From the NCBI GenBank assembly GCA_036874045.1, contig CM072339.1:2983501-3047500 (forward strand): DNA of 64,000 nucleotides, given 5' to 3'. The notes beneath the pieces were generated by a model that saw nothing but the letters and a program-made list of their open reading frames with translations, had not been told where the DNA came from and did no database searches. The position numbers and the translations under genes are program-made. This document shows positions 11,101 through 26,100 of the stretch, one piece after another (position 1 is the first letter of the stretch; each line of letters begins with the position of its first letter). The DNA comes from Cymodocea nodosa. Its lineage: Eukaryota > Streptophyta > Magnoliopsida > Alismatales > Cymodoceaceae.

Positions 11101-14100
11101 GGTGAGCTGCCGGAAGAGTTCGGGGAGCTGCCCTCTCTTAGACAACTGTGAGTAGACGAAACAACGGTAGATGTCGGTTTTTCTTTAGTGATTGAAGGGA
11201 AACAAGTGTCTGTTATGTGTTTGATGTTTTGACTGCGGAGTAGACGAGACAACAGTAGACGTCGGCTTTTCTTTAGTGATCTGTTATGTGTTTGATGTTT
11301 TAACTGTGTGTGAAATTTGTACATGGAAGCAGCGATCTTTCCCGGAATCGTTTCAGTGGGTCCATTCCTGCGGCCGCGTGGGTCAAGGCTCCTCTCAAAA
11401 TATTGTACGTCATGCACAGTTCATGGCCTCCTTGACCTCGCAAGCTTGACGCTTGTGTTGTGACTTCTTCCCTTTTTGCCACCGCAGAAACATTCTTGGC
11501 AATCGCTTAACAGGGCATCTGCCGGAGGATATTGGGCAAATCACTACACTAGAAACTCTGTATTTCTACAAAACCCTTATTCTTTCTGATCACTACTATT
11601 TGTACTTAAAGTTATTAATTTGTTTTGCACAATTATCCGAATGACATCATGACATCAATTTGTTTGTGTATGTTGTGTGTTTCTATGCATAATCACTTGG
11701 TTTCTTTCTTTTTGTCTGTGTGAATTGGACTTTACAGGACCCTGGAAAATAACTTGCTGCAAGGCCCTCTTCCCGCTTCTCTTGGGAAATTGACCAACTT
11801 GACTAGAGTGTAAGCCATTTTTTGCCAATGGACTGGATTTTGAAACTTTGGATTTTTATTTTATCCAAGTTTGGTGTGAATCTGTTTAATAAAAGCTTGT
11901 TAGTTTTAAGGTATTTCTAGAATGAAATTTTATTATTCAACAACAGCAACCTTTATTTTCAACAACAAAAGCTTGTGCTCACCCTTCTCTCCCCCTCTCC
12001 CCTTTTTTTACGTGCTTTGTCCTCTTTCTCTCTTTCTTTTAATGTGTACCTTAGTCATCTTTGTTTCCCACCCTCTTCTTCACTTACTTTGAAAACCCTA
12101 ATGAGTTCATGACAACAACATGGAAAAGGAGGAGGCCTGTTCGTGATCATATGTTAATGGAGTCTATAATGGTAGATGAGAACGGTATGTTGATTATGCA
12201 TTGAAAGTACCATTACGTGTGATGGTATGCTGTTAGAAGGATTTGAGGAACCTAGAGCAAATCAAAATACCGTTAATAGCATCAAAGTGCTGATGGACTC
12301 GGACCTTGAGCTTATTGGAATGCTAGTACTCAAAATAGAATATTGATAGATTCAAGCCTAGGGCACATTGGTATGCTATTGATGGTCATAGAATGTCGAC
12401 ATAGTTAGATATTCAAGATAAGTATTCTATCGTATGTTATGTATTAATTGGGCTGAACATGTATATTTGTGTTTTTGGTGTTTTAATTGTGGAAACATTA
12501 CCCTAAAGTTGGAGAGCTGCTACCTCTTGAATGTAGCAATTGTCTTAAAATTTCTACTTTTTTTTTCTACATTTTCACTATAGATTGACCTTATCCTCGT
12601 TGCTATGAGTGTCAATCTATGTAGAGGTGTCAAATTTGTCACTTTGGTATTAAAGTAGTTAGACAATCTAAGGGATGCTAGGGATATGAAGGTAGAGAGT
12701 GGACAAATGGAAAATGACCAAACACTTTTGGAACCAAGATTGAACTAGTTGTAGAGTAAGATTGATTCATTGAATAGTTTATCAAGTCACATTTGAGGTA
12801 GACAATCACACTATTGGAGGGGGATAGTTTTGGGCAAAGAAAGGGGTGGATTGGTGGTAGGCACCACATTTGCCAACCACTTTAGGTAGAATACCTCTTA
12901 ATGAAGTAGATGCTAAGCATGAGATCAACCTCTTTTGTTGTTGCCTCTTACTTCTTGTAGGAGTGGTTTTGTTTCTTATGGGTTTTCAAATGTGATCTTA
13001 GTTAGATGTTAGGATGATGTGTGATGATGGAGGGGTTGTTGCCTTTGATGTTAGTTGGTTTCCATGCATAAATGTCAACATTTCTTTCTAGTGTAGTGAC
13101 TAACACTCACATAATTGTGGAGGGAGCAGTCAAGTGATATGGATGATCCTTTTGAGAGAAGGATCACCCAAGGTGATCTCTTTTGTACATCAATTGAACT
13201 ACCATTGCCTCCTTAATAGTCTACCTAGATAGGCTTGATGTAGCACTTGCACGTAGCCTTTTAGTCTACCTAAACACATTGCTTCTAGATACTTGTGGGA
13301 CATTACATGCCCCTTTTAATGAAAGTGTGGCCTAGGATAATGTTACATTGCCTTGAGAAGCAAATGACTACGAAATTGATGAGTATTGTGAGTTGGTCGT
13401 CACCCTTGCCTAAGGTCAATGACAACATGATGACCTCTTTCAACATGAAGTTATCATTATTGAATCCAACTAGGGTAGAATTGGTTGATTGGAGATTGCT
13501 CTTCCAAAGCTTTAATTTCTTGAATGGCTCTCAATATAGGATGTTGCAAGAGGCTCTCTCATTTATAATGATCCTCTTGAGCAATGTGTTTGAGACCTTA
13601 CTAGAGATCACTAGGGTGTCATCATAAGGTGTGATGATCTCAGCCATGATCTAGTCATTGAATAAGATGATTACTCTTCTTTTTATTGTAGGATCATAGG
13701 CTCACTAAAGGAGAGGTGGATAGTGAGTTTTCTAATTTATTACTGATTTTATTCATCCTAAAATTTTATATCAGAGTTATTAATTTTATTTCAAGAAGAT
13801 CACAATTAGCACATCATACAAATAAGTTGTAGAAATAAAAGATAAAGAAACACACAAAGAATTATAGTGGTTCACCTAAAATAGGCTAATTTACTTTCTA
13901 ATACCTCAACTTTGAGAATTTCACTAACTTGGTATTTTTTAAGACTCAATACCAACCTGTACAATAGCCTACAAGCTCTTATAACAGTGTTTTCTAGCCA
14001 CACACCCAACCACAATACACAAAGCACCACTCTATGCATAACACAAGACATCAACCTTATGTCAACAAGACAACTACCTTGTTCAGATGAGGCACCAACC

Positions 14101-17100
14101 TTACCTTCTTCTCAAATTACCAAATTTGAGAAGGTGTTTCACCACTCCCTAGTGAGTTAGGTTTTTCTCAAATAAAAGCCTACTAAACTATCAGAACTTC
14201 AACACATGAGCATTGCAATACAATGTAATTCACAAGAAAGTAAAAATAAGTTTAAACCACTATGTAAAACCCTAACTATTCTCCTTGTGAAATGCTCCAA
14301 TGTAGTCTCTACACTTTCTCCTTCTAAGAGTTGAATCGCTACAATTCTAGTTGTAGAGTTCTGTGTGCCTTAACTTTTGATACATTAATTTTCTTGTGTG
14401 CATATGATTCTTCTTTTAGTTCGTTCTCATTTTCTGATTGTGGAAACTCCATAGAATTCAATTTTCATCCTTGATCTTTGCAATTTGTCATGCTATCAAG
14501 TTGAATGCATTATTCAATCCTTCCATTTCGATTTCCTTGCTTTAAGATCAATCTACAATAAAAACATAAGTAACTGAAGCTCTGAATAATATATGGTAGG
14601 TTAGATCCTTTTGTAATTTAAACCATCAGATAGTAATATGAATAACTAGCCAAAGGGTTAGTTAAGTTTAATGAGTTAAATGAGTATCAAACAAATTAGC
14701 ATTTAGGCATTCAGACATTTAACATAATAAGTCACAAAGTTATTTGGATAGTAAATATATTAAGTTGCCGACCGATCAGAGAAATTACTTAAATATGGGT
14801 TACAAAATATTAATTTTCTAAGTAATCGAGTAGTTCAATGAAATAATCTATAAATATCTGAACAACTCACCTGACTACCCAAAAAGTTATCCGAAAAAAT
14901 GAAAGATACAAACACTTAATTTCTTAAGTGACCAACAATGCTTAAAAACCATAGAGACTTATTTATATAAGTATTTGACACTAAGACTAAATATGACAAA
15001 CTAACTTCATTTGGTTTACACAAATTATACAGACTTGTTTATCTAGCTCATATGATTTTTTAAGTTACACACGTGACCAGCTTTAACTCTACGAATTTTA
15101 AACTCAAGTCTATGACTTTTTGTGCTTTCTTTTTCTATAATTTTTTTGACATCATTATTGTAAATAAGATAGTCAATTAAACACTTGATCACATCATCAT
15201 CAAAACTTAATCCTAACACTTTTGTCCTCAATTGCTTAAGGAGGTGATTGTTACTCTTTTGGACCTTTTAGATGTACTGCTTATGAGAGGTATTCCCCTA
15301 TTTGTTGGTTGAATTTTCAAAAATCATGTTTATGAGGTTTGACATGCTCTTATTCTTTGTTGATGGTCTACCCTCCTATTATTGGGTGGGTTTTGGGTAC
15401 CCTTCTACTCCCCTCAATGCTTGTCGACCCATTCATTGATTGTTTATGTAATGAGCTAGGCACTCCCTTTGAATAAGACTCTTAATCTTTTCCTTTAGGT
15501 GATGATAATTCGTCATGTTGTGGCTAGACATCTAGTGGAATTTACACTAATTGACTCCTTGTACTTGGCTTTAGGTGTTCCTTTTGGTCATTTTGGCTAA
15601 TGTGGGGATTCATGGTTGTGGATTTCCATTAGTAGTGGGGTGTATGACATACAATGAAGTTATTGTAGTAGGTTGACTCTATGTATGGTCTACAAGGCTT
15701 CTCCACAAAGTCAATTGCAATAAGTGCATAGGTTTTATGTTGATCATCTCTCTTTTGTTGCTAATGGTTAGCTACCTTGGTTGGTTTGATAATGTTGACC
15801 GACTTTCTTGCATTTGGGTTGCTCACACTCTTTGGCTTGTATGTGGATGTTGGCCCTTTCAATGGTTTTGCAAAGGTGGTAGGCTTTCTTATTGTAAAAG
15901 AGTAACTTAGCTTTGACAACTAAAAACCTTGTTGAAAGGCCAAGAGTGCTATTGCCTATTCCAAATTTTGCACCTTAGTAGTGGTTGTGTCAAATCTTCG
16001 AATGTAGCTTTACAACATCTCTTTTAGTTGCTATTTCATAGAGAACAAGTAATTGGTGTCCATGTCTAGTTAGAGGTGATTGGTGAAGTGAGCTATGAAA
16101 GTTGCTTGTAGTTCTACAAAGTTAGGGATTGACATTGGTGGGAGGTTGACAAGCCAAGTCCAAACAACCCCCTTCAACTTGGTCAATGTTGAAACACAAG
16201 AAATGGTGGAAGAAGTTGATTGCATTTAATTCAATAACATAAAAATTCTATTTATAAAGGTTACACTAGGAAGACTAAAACATTTTGAACAATGTTAGAT
16301 TAAACCCACATGCACCTAATATAATAATATTAGACTAACTCATATACTCTAACACTCCTTTCAAGTTGAAGTATCTAACTTGCAATAGATTCATACAAAA
16401 AAAATCTAGGACAAAATACATAATGAGATACATGGTAGACAAACATAGTTAGAAGTAGTAACAATATTGTGCAAATAAGAGAAATAGTCAAGTCCTAGTT
16501 GACCACACTAAAATAGGTTTGAATACTAATACATTGTTGACATTATTAGAATTAGTCAACTTACGTACACTAGTACATGTCAAGAAGACTTGCATACATG
16601 CTTCTACAATATTAATACAAACATCATCAATCATCCAATATATGTATGGATTGTTAACTTGAGGTATTTCACAAATTTTATATTTCATAGAGATACGTTA
16701 CTTTGATGAAGAAATGCTATTACATGTCAAAACTCACATAAGAAAAATATAATTAATTTAATTGGAGATTGATAATGGAGTATTATTATTTTTTCCCTTT
16801 TTTGATTTTTTAAAAATGTTTGCCCTTTTTTTCATTTCTTCCTTTCTCTCTCCTTTATCCCCCTTTCCCCCTCCTTTTTTTTTCTTTCCTTTCTCTTCTC
16901 CTCCCTCCTTCCTTCATCAACTCATCTGCTTGCAACCTAATGGGTGCAGACAACAACAACAGTAGAGGAATGGATGAGTAGAGGTAGCAAAGTGGTTGAG
17001 GAATAGATGCATCCACTATGACAACATGCACAAACACAAAGGAAGAACGTGTGTAGACAACTTTAAAACATGTGCATGGAATTGACATCGAAGATGGAAA

Positions 17101-20100
17101 CATGCATCAATGACATGCAAACAATGCCTGGTAGAGATGTGCACATAGGTGATGCTCATAGATGGAAGTTGGTGACAATGTACAAAAGACTTGTAGATGA
17201 CACCTGCGAAGGTGGTGGCACAGATAGAATAAAAGAAATTGTTGATAGGAGGAAGATGACTTGGAGGAGATGGGAGATGAGAGCAAAGGGGGACCAATGA
17301 GAGAGCTTGTTGAGAGGGACATTAAAGAGGAGTCGATAGCTAAGGTTTTCGAGAAAAAGAGAGATGACAAAAGTGTTCGTTGTGAGTGGCCCTTGGAAGA
17401 ACTATAGCTGACCAGTGGCGAAGAACTACAAAAACACACTAAAAGGATAGCATACATGACCTTAATACAAGGAGAGGAACACGAGAGCCAAACAGAACAC
17501 AATGAGGAGAAGCTCTAGCCAGAAATTGAAGAATTACCCTATAAATATCAAAATGTATTTGAAGAACCTAGTGGACTACTAGAAAGCAAATTAAGAGATC
17601 ATAAGATCACTGAAAGACCCTTCTAAAGTAGTGGAAGTCAAGCCATATAGAAATGGCTCAAGATTTAGCTATTAATGTAGAATTGAAGGACAAGGATAAG
17701 ATTTTCAAGAAATTACAAGTCAATCTGCCAACAGTGAATGAAGTTGTAGGCTGATAAACACAGAAGAGATGAGGAGCTGGCAGTTGGAGATTGGGCTTTT
17801 TTAAAACTTCATCCTTATAGACAACAAACTGCAGTAGCATGCAAGAATCATTCCATGTCCCATTCCAGGTAGTAGCTCACATACAGAAAGTGTGTACCAG
17901 CTGAAATTACTTCCTGGTTCCAGAAGCCATATTGTTTTTCACATCTCCCAATTGTGAAGGAAGGTGGGGCTAGTTCTATTAATTTTTTCACCAGAAGTAC
18001 CAATCAACTATCCTATTGTTGAGAAAGAGCCCTCAAAACTGTTGGCGTGGCAAGTGAAGAGGAGGAACAACATGACAACAACTAAAGTATTAGTCTAGTG
18101 GAATAATGAAAATGAAGACACCGTGACTTGGGAAGATTCTCCCAAATTATTAGCTCAATTTTTTGACCTTGAGTACAAGGTCCTTGAAGCAGAGGGTTGA
18201 TTGTAACATTTCATTTATTTCTATAATTTTAAAATTATTTTGTTAAGGGTTATGGGTCTGTATTAATCAGGTGGTTGGGTAGTTCGATAGGTGGAGTATA
18301 AAATTAGTTGTAACTTAGGACAAACTATCTTTTTGAGTAGTTGTGAAAGACATAATTTGGAAGAGATGGCTGCCTCTCAAAAGCAGCCCTAATTTCACCA
18401 TTTTCACCTTGTTTTACAATTGCAACCACAGATCCATGGAATGTTCGTTGCTATCAGCAGCAAGTGGCTCAAGATTGAAACTCTTCTCACACCATCTCTT
18501 TGCTAGGGGGAAAGCTCCCTTTTACTACTCTCCTTTACTAAGGGGTTTGTTGGTTGACCGCAATAGGTGGATCAGCTAATTGGCTCATACTTGCCTGGCC
18601 TTCTTTTAGCAGTTGGATGTCTTTAGCGAGGTCAAAGAGTTTTGATGAAGAGATATCAAGAATTTGATGATGAGTTAAAGCAAGTAGAAGAGAAAAAGGA
18701 TATGCTCATATGCCACACACAGGATATTTTTATGAAAAAAATGACACACACATACTTGATTACAACTTGCAACTCCTTGAAGAGATCTTTATCATATGCC
18801 ATTTACGAGTGCATACACTATCAACCACTTATCAGCAGTTTCACTTGTTAATGAAGTCACTGTGACAAAAACCTGATTCTCTTCTTGTTCAGCTTCAATT
18901 GATTGGGTTGAATTGTCTTTCCTCTGGTATTTTGCATTGCTGATTACTGCTTCATAACATGATTGATCACACTTGGTGCATTTTGCATCCAGAATTCTCC
19001 AACATTTATATGGTGGAAGTCCTTTCTTTTCACAATGTTTACATAGTGGAATGTTCTTCTTCTGTCCCTTCTGCTTTAGCTTGCAACTACCATCATTTTT
19101 TTGGTGTCTCCTCTTGCAACTTAAATGATTTCTTCTTCCCTTTCTATCAATATGACTTTTTGCTATGGAGGCTGTATCAACAATAATTTCCTCCCTCCTC
19201 CTCCTCCTTTCTTCCTATGTTTGTAGGGTATTTAATAATTCTTCCAAGGTGATCTTAGAAAGATCCCTTGTATTTTCTAGAGTTGTAATGGAAACTTCAT
19301 ATTTCTTAGGAATGATTAATAAAATCTTCCCAACTATTCTTCAATCTAAAAATTCTAAGCCTAGGAGACATACCTTATTAGCAATTGATAAGAGCTTGTT
19401 AGAAATTAGAATACTCCTTTATGTTCACCACATCCTTCATTGTCATAAATCAAATTCTTGGATTAAGTTCAGCAACTTCATGCCTTTAATCCTATCATCG
19501 CTTGTATACTCTTTAAGATAATCCTATACCTCCTTTGCTGATTTGAAAGATGTTATCTTGGTGTAGATGGTTAGTGCAACAGCAGCAAACAGACAGACGT
19601 TTGCCTTTGATTTTCTGGTTTCTTTTCTCCTTGTGACTCTTCAAATGAGCCATTGTAGGGTTGTTGGGAAGAGGTGGTACCTCATAGTCTTCTTCAATAG
19701 CCTCCCAAAGATCCAAAGCCTCCAAATAAGCCCCCATTTTAATTGTCCAGTGCCTGATAATTATCTCCATCAAACACTGGTGGCACTAATTGAGAGAATG
19801 AAACTCCACTTAGCTGAGAAAAGAAGCACCTACAGCTCACAAAAAAATAAGTTCTAATAACAGACGAAGAGTTTTGATGAAGAGATATCATGAATTTGGT
19901 GATGAGTTGAAGTAGAAGAAAATGATATTCTCAACAGAAAATAGGAATTTTTTATGAAAAAATGACACACATACTTGATTACAAGACTAGTTTTTTAAAA
20001 CAAGAAAATAAACTGAACTATGATGTGATTACTCTACTAACATGTCCCTGAACTTGGTAAAACTGAATTGTAAATAATAGGAACACACCATAATTGAAAA

Positions 20101-23100
20101 AATTCAAATAGACTTGGTAAAATTGATCCTAAATGAAAAGAACCATAACTAAAAAATTCAAACTAAACATATGTATACTGCTTTAGTTTCTAAAACAATA
20201 GTTTAAGACATGTAGTCTTAAACATCTCTCATTTTGCCATATTGTCCAGTGTTGTGTTCGTCAATTTTGGTAGCTTATGAGTGCATTTGAGACATGTAGT
20301 CTGCTTAGCTAAATGTTTTCCATAGATGACACTAATTGATCTTCCTCACATTGAGTTAGACTATTTGGATCACTTGTTTATGTTTGGGTAGCTCGGGATG
20401 CTTGACTTGCAAAATAGTAGACAAGACCAACTAGTTGGAGGTCGATCATGCCCCCTTTGATGCTAAATTAGTTGGGCATATGAAGGAGGTAAATCAGGTT
20501 CAGCACATAGAGCATATAGTATACCTTACAAGCTGCATCTATTATGGTATTTATACTCAATAGTTGTAGGTGGGTGTAGTTGACAATGGGTGAATTACTT
20601 TTGGCCACATTAAGTTGAGGTGGCTGACACATCGAGTCTTGGTAACCATCCATATGGCTAGTTGGGACCACATGAGCTTTAGCTAGCATTCATATCATAT
20701 GAATAATCATCTGAGTCACTTCCAGCATCACTCTCTTAGAATATTCTTCTGGGATAATGATAATTCTATCGTGTGACTTGAAGCAAGTAGACTGAGCCAA
20801 TTACCCACATCAAGTGCTATGGACGCAAAGACGTGCAACTCAATGTGCGTGAGAGATAACCACTTTACAATGAAGTCGGGCTGGGCCAATCAATTGAATC
20901 AATGGCATCAAGATTGATTGATTAGTTTGATTGGCCACCCTACATCAAGGTTTGAAGGAGAAACAATTCCCTTCTCTGTAAAAGGAATGAATAGTGAGAG
21001 CAACCCTTTGGACTTTATTGTAAATCTTGAAAGTATTGTTGGACTACGACTCAAGGAATAATATTTATCGGTTTACCCTTAATTGTTTTATGATTAAGGG
21101 TTATCTGAAGAAAGTAAACTTGAATATGATCATTCTTTGCTAGTTCCTAATATTTTTTTGAAAAAAATCATATCTTAATTTTGCAAAATTTTTCTAAAAA
21201 GAAATGTTGTCTCAATTTTGGCAGTCTTCTTTCTTCCAACAACTTCACCAGCATGCTTCCAGAGACAATTGGAAATCTAACAAAATTGAGAGATTTGTAA
21301 GTGTTTAGTTGTTCTTGTTGTGTTACTCCTTGTTGTATCCAGTTAAAATTTTTATGCATATTGTTCACCACTATAAGGTGTGTCAACAATAACATACTCA
21401 TGTTCTGGATAAACTATTGAAACTTGAAAGCATATATTTCTATGGGCATCACAACTTGAGCAGATAAATCTTCACAAGGTTTAAAAAGGAATGTTCAATA
21501 CATTTTTCAGTTTTTCCTAGAAAGAAATGTAAAAGAGCTTTCTTTTTTTGGGGGTGGGGGGAGGGGTATTGTGTACTTAGTAAAAAAGAACAGTGGAAAG
21601 GAAATTATTTTTCTTTGATTCAAAAAAAGATTCAAAATCATGATGTTTATATCTATTTTTCACTAGAAAATAAAATTCCTTTGTTTTCTATCACAGGTTT
21701 AAAATTTTGACTTGCTTTTCTACTCATGATCCTATTAATCCTTTAATTTCCTTTTGACTACAATAGTTTTTGGTTTCCTTGGTACAAACATCTCCTGAAT
21801 GGAAACTAGGTTAATCTCATGTGCTACTCCCACAACCAAAATGAACGTGCATTTGCAATACATGTTCCCAGGAAAGAATTGCAGAAATTTAAATCCAATC
21901 ATTTCCAATAGGAAATTGGTCTGCTTCATAAAGAAATTATCAAGACTGGCAATGTAATAAAACACATGTAAAATGGTGGAAGAAACAGAAAATAATAATG
22001 ATGTGGTAGGAAAATGTTCTAATCGATATAAAAAGAGTGTTGTACCCTCTTGAATACAGCTTTGCCATATAAGAAGTGTAATAATATACCAAATATTCAG
22101 AAAATGGAAGATAGAATCATATTTTTTTGGGTGAAAAATACTACACGGTTAATGAAGATAATTAGAAAAAAGTCATTTTATTGTGTTTTTATCATAGAAT
22201 TTTCTCACAACAAGTCAAGTTTGTGCTCTCTTTCTCAATCCAATTATGCCATTGGACAAAGGCTAGAGAAAGAGAGAGAAGGTGGGGGTGAGGGTGAGAT
22301 CAAGATTTTCTGTTTAAGGTGAAGGTAGAAAAAGAAAAAAGAAAACTGAGTGAAGCAGTTTAAGGTAAAGAAAAAAAAGAAAGAAAATGGAGAGAAGAGA
22401 ATAGGCTGGGTAAAGATACTCTTTTCCTCTTTTCTCTGCATGTCTTTTATATCAGCAAATTCTAGGCTTCACCCATTCTACCATTCTATAATTCTCTAGA
22501 TTTCACTAAGATCCCATGATGACTTCGTTACTAAGCATTTTCTCTGTCCTTCCCCTCTGTAATTGATAGAGACCGTCAAGATTATGCTGCTGTTTTTCCT
22601 TCCAACTAAGAGAAATGTTAATAGCTAGTAAAGGTGAAAATTCTGTCATCACTTGAAAAATTGATTACTGCCACATATCATTGTTCACCTTCTAAAATAT
22701 AATTCATAGTTGGACAGTCGTTATCCAATGATAAATTAATGTTTGAAGTTATAAATGATAGGAAAATCATTTTTTAACATTCAAATTATTGTTTCTAATG
22801 GAAATACTATAAATGGAAATGGACATAATGATTTTATCATATAAAACACAAATTATTCATGTAGCTAAAAGGGGGAAAATCATATAAAGACTCATTAGTT
22901 TGCAGTGTCCAGGTTCAGCAGGTAATGTAGGATTTAGAGGTGGCAACCAGTATAGTCTGTTGTGCTTACTCCCTACATCATTATCTGGATCATATCAACA
23001 GCCTACTAAAACAATTATCTTCTACTTTTGTGCTTGCCAAGTATTATTTGATATCTTTCTTCCTTGACCTATGCCAACTGACTCAACCTAGCTTAATTCA

Positions 23101-26100
23101 GAAAAAGTAGTGAACTACTAGATATGATTCATGGATGTGACCAACCAACTGAATCAAAATCTGTAAGTACCAATAAGATTGGAGGATATGGATACAACAT
23201 GATCGGGGTTTGGGGATCTGGTAAATATAGCTTTAAATAATCAGCTTTAGGTTAAAAAGACGTCATATGCATGACTTATGAGTTATGACCATGGTTTTCT
23301 AGATTGGTGAAAATCACTGATCTGGATTGGTTTTTTTGCACCTGATAAAAAAATAGGGAGTAATACCGAAGATCCCTTGGATTGACTAATTTTATATCAT
23401 GAATCAAATCTGGATTGGTGTATCATTCCAAAGGGATTTTTGTATAAAACAGAAAAGGATGGGTTGATCTGTGTGATCTGTCAATGGTAGGTGTAAGTGA
23501 CAACTTTCAGTTGATTTTCTCTCCTCTCTTCCTCTTCAATCCTCTTGATCTCCACTCCAACTAGGTAGATCTATATTACTAGTTTTTTTCAGAGAATATT
23601 AGTGATTTTCAGTGAATATTAGTTATTTTCAAGGAATATAATTTTTTATATTAAATATTAATGATTTCAATGAATATTAGTTATTTTTAGTAGATATTAG
23701 TGATTTTCAGTGAATATTAGTTATTTTGAGTAAATATGTTTTATGAATTGCATTGATTCCATTTAATTAATTGTGAAAATGATGATGTTTTAACTTATAT
23801 TATTGGTCTTACTTGTAGTTTTCAATATATGAATCAAATCAGACTGAAGAATGAGTAATCATGAGTAGGATTTTGATAAAAATGATGATCCTAATTGGTT
23901 CTACGGGTTTCCTATTAATAACAACAGAATGAAGATTTAATGCTAATACTATGCAAAGAAAATAGGACGAGGTGGTGTGCCTAGATTAAAATGGCATTTG
24001 ATTGGTAGCTATAGCAATGTCATGAAATGTCATTCAAGTTCTGTCATTATCAGAGTTAGATGAAATAGTTACTAAAGAATACAAAGGAAAAGAAGCGTGA
24101 CAGGAGTTGAAGGGTACATAAATATTTTAAACTGGGAAGTGGAGTGAATTCCATATCATGGAAGAGGATAATAGAGTTCGAGAATCTTAGTGTCTATTTT
24201 TGTAGATGATAGTGATGAAGACATTGACAACCTACTTGATATGTGAATAGAGAAGAGTGGCTACCTAGACAAGAGGTAGTAACGTAGTGTAGATAGAAAT
24301 GAAGGTAGAGAGAACAATTTAGACCCTTACATGATGCTTTAATATTTAGACGCTTTAAGAAGAAGAGTGAGTATATTTGGTGCACATGTAGTAGCCTACT
24401 TCAAAGAAAATGGAATTACAGATACATTTAAAATATACTGTCAGAGATTCAATTGTTTAAATGAGGTAGTTGCAAGAGTAGATAAACATAAATAAGGAAC
24501 GTTAAAGGGGATGCATATAAATGCTAGACAAAAGTTGGTGCTGCTATATCAAAGGTTATATTTTACAATGTCATCCTTGTAGATGCAATCAAAGGATCAT
24601 ATTTACAACATACATTCAGAGATTCAATTGTTCAAACGATGTAGTTACAGGAGTAGATAAACATAAATGAGGAACATTAAAGGGGATGTGTATAAATGCT
24701 AGAAAAAAAGTGTTGTTATATCAAAGGCTATATTTTACAATGCCATCCTTGTAGATGCAATCAAAGGATTATATTTACAACATATGGTAGATATAATTGC
24801 AAAAGAAGGATAACAATACATTCATCAGTTATCTTTTTGTAGAATATTGTATGATCAACAATACATCAATGGAAATCACTATTATAAGTGATCTTATTGA
24901 ACTTGTCAAATCAAGCCTTAGGACTTTGCTTAAGTCCATAGATCATCTTCCTAAACATGTAAATCTAATTCTCCTCCTAAGCAACATATTCAAATGTGTG
25001 ATTGGGAAGAATATCCCTGAGTAATCAATACCATATGTTCGTAAGAACCTACAAACCATCGATGGACCTTGTAACAATCAACTGTTCCATCTAAATTATA
25101 TTTGATAGCATAGACCCACCTACAAGAGATGATGTTTGCTCCTATTGGACAAAGCAAAACTATAGAAGTTAGGGTTAAGATTAATATAAGAAACAATGTG
25201 ATAAGGGATGAGAAATACGAACTCTTTTACCCTTCCATACTACAATTGGTAGATCAAGGTCAAAGGTGGTAGTGTTAGGTGGAAGATCTGTAAATGTGGT
25301 TGAGGAGTGGAGTGCTGAAAGCTTTGGAGGTGGCTATGGGTGATGTTGATATACTTGTATTGGTTATTGATCTTGACATTGAATTGTGATTGTCATACTT
25401 TAACTTGATAGGAATAGGTAAGGGAAGAAATTCAGATTAATTAGAGGTGGTGAAATAGGATTAAGACTCAAAGGAGATCACATTCTCAAAGACATAGTAT
25501 CAGCAACTTTGAGGATGAAAAAGACATTAGCTTTTGTGTGTAAAAATAATTGACAAAAATACACTTAATTGACCAAGAAGACAATTTTTCAAGATTGGAG
25601 AAAGATCTTTAATAAAAGCAATGTAACCAAAAACCTTAAGAGGCAATGGAAATAATTCCATGTTAGGTGTAAGATGATGAAGAGGAACTCTCCCCTTAAA
25701 ATTGTGGAAGGCATATAGTTTATCTAGAAAGAAACAATTAGAACAATATTAGACCATAAATATTTAAAGATCTTCATTTGTAACATAATGGTGCAAACTA
25801 CTTCAAGGGTATGTCAATGTTTCCTTTCATACATGCAATTTTGTGGAAAAGTATAAGTGGTTTGATGTAAGATATTGAGAGAAGAAAATATAGATTAAGT
25901 TTCAATTTAGATAAACTCAAGAGCATTATTGATATGTAAAATTTTTGGAGAAATAGAAAAATAATTTTCTATTTTAGCTAAATTTTTTTTTAGTACATCA
26001 ACAATATCATGATGATCTTTCAACAAGAATACTCAAGAGACATGACAGTAATCATCAATAAACATCAAGTAATACTTATAACCTAGAATTAAAGACACAT

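Noticed and set aside
10765-11482. Long antisense frames over exons 2-5
   Set aside because: The + strand encodes a recognisable receptor with correct splice phases; the antisense proteins match nothing.
16762-17502. Cluster of frames on both strands
   Set aside because: Caused by a pyrimidine tract and purine-rich repeats; compositional, no domain.
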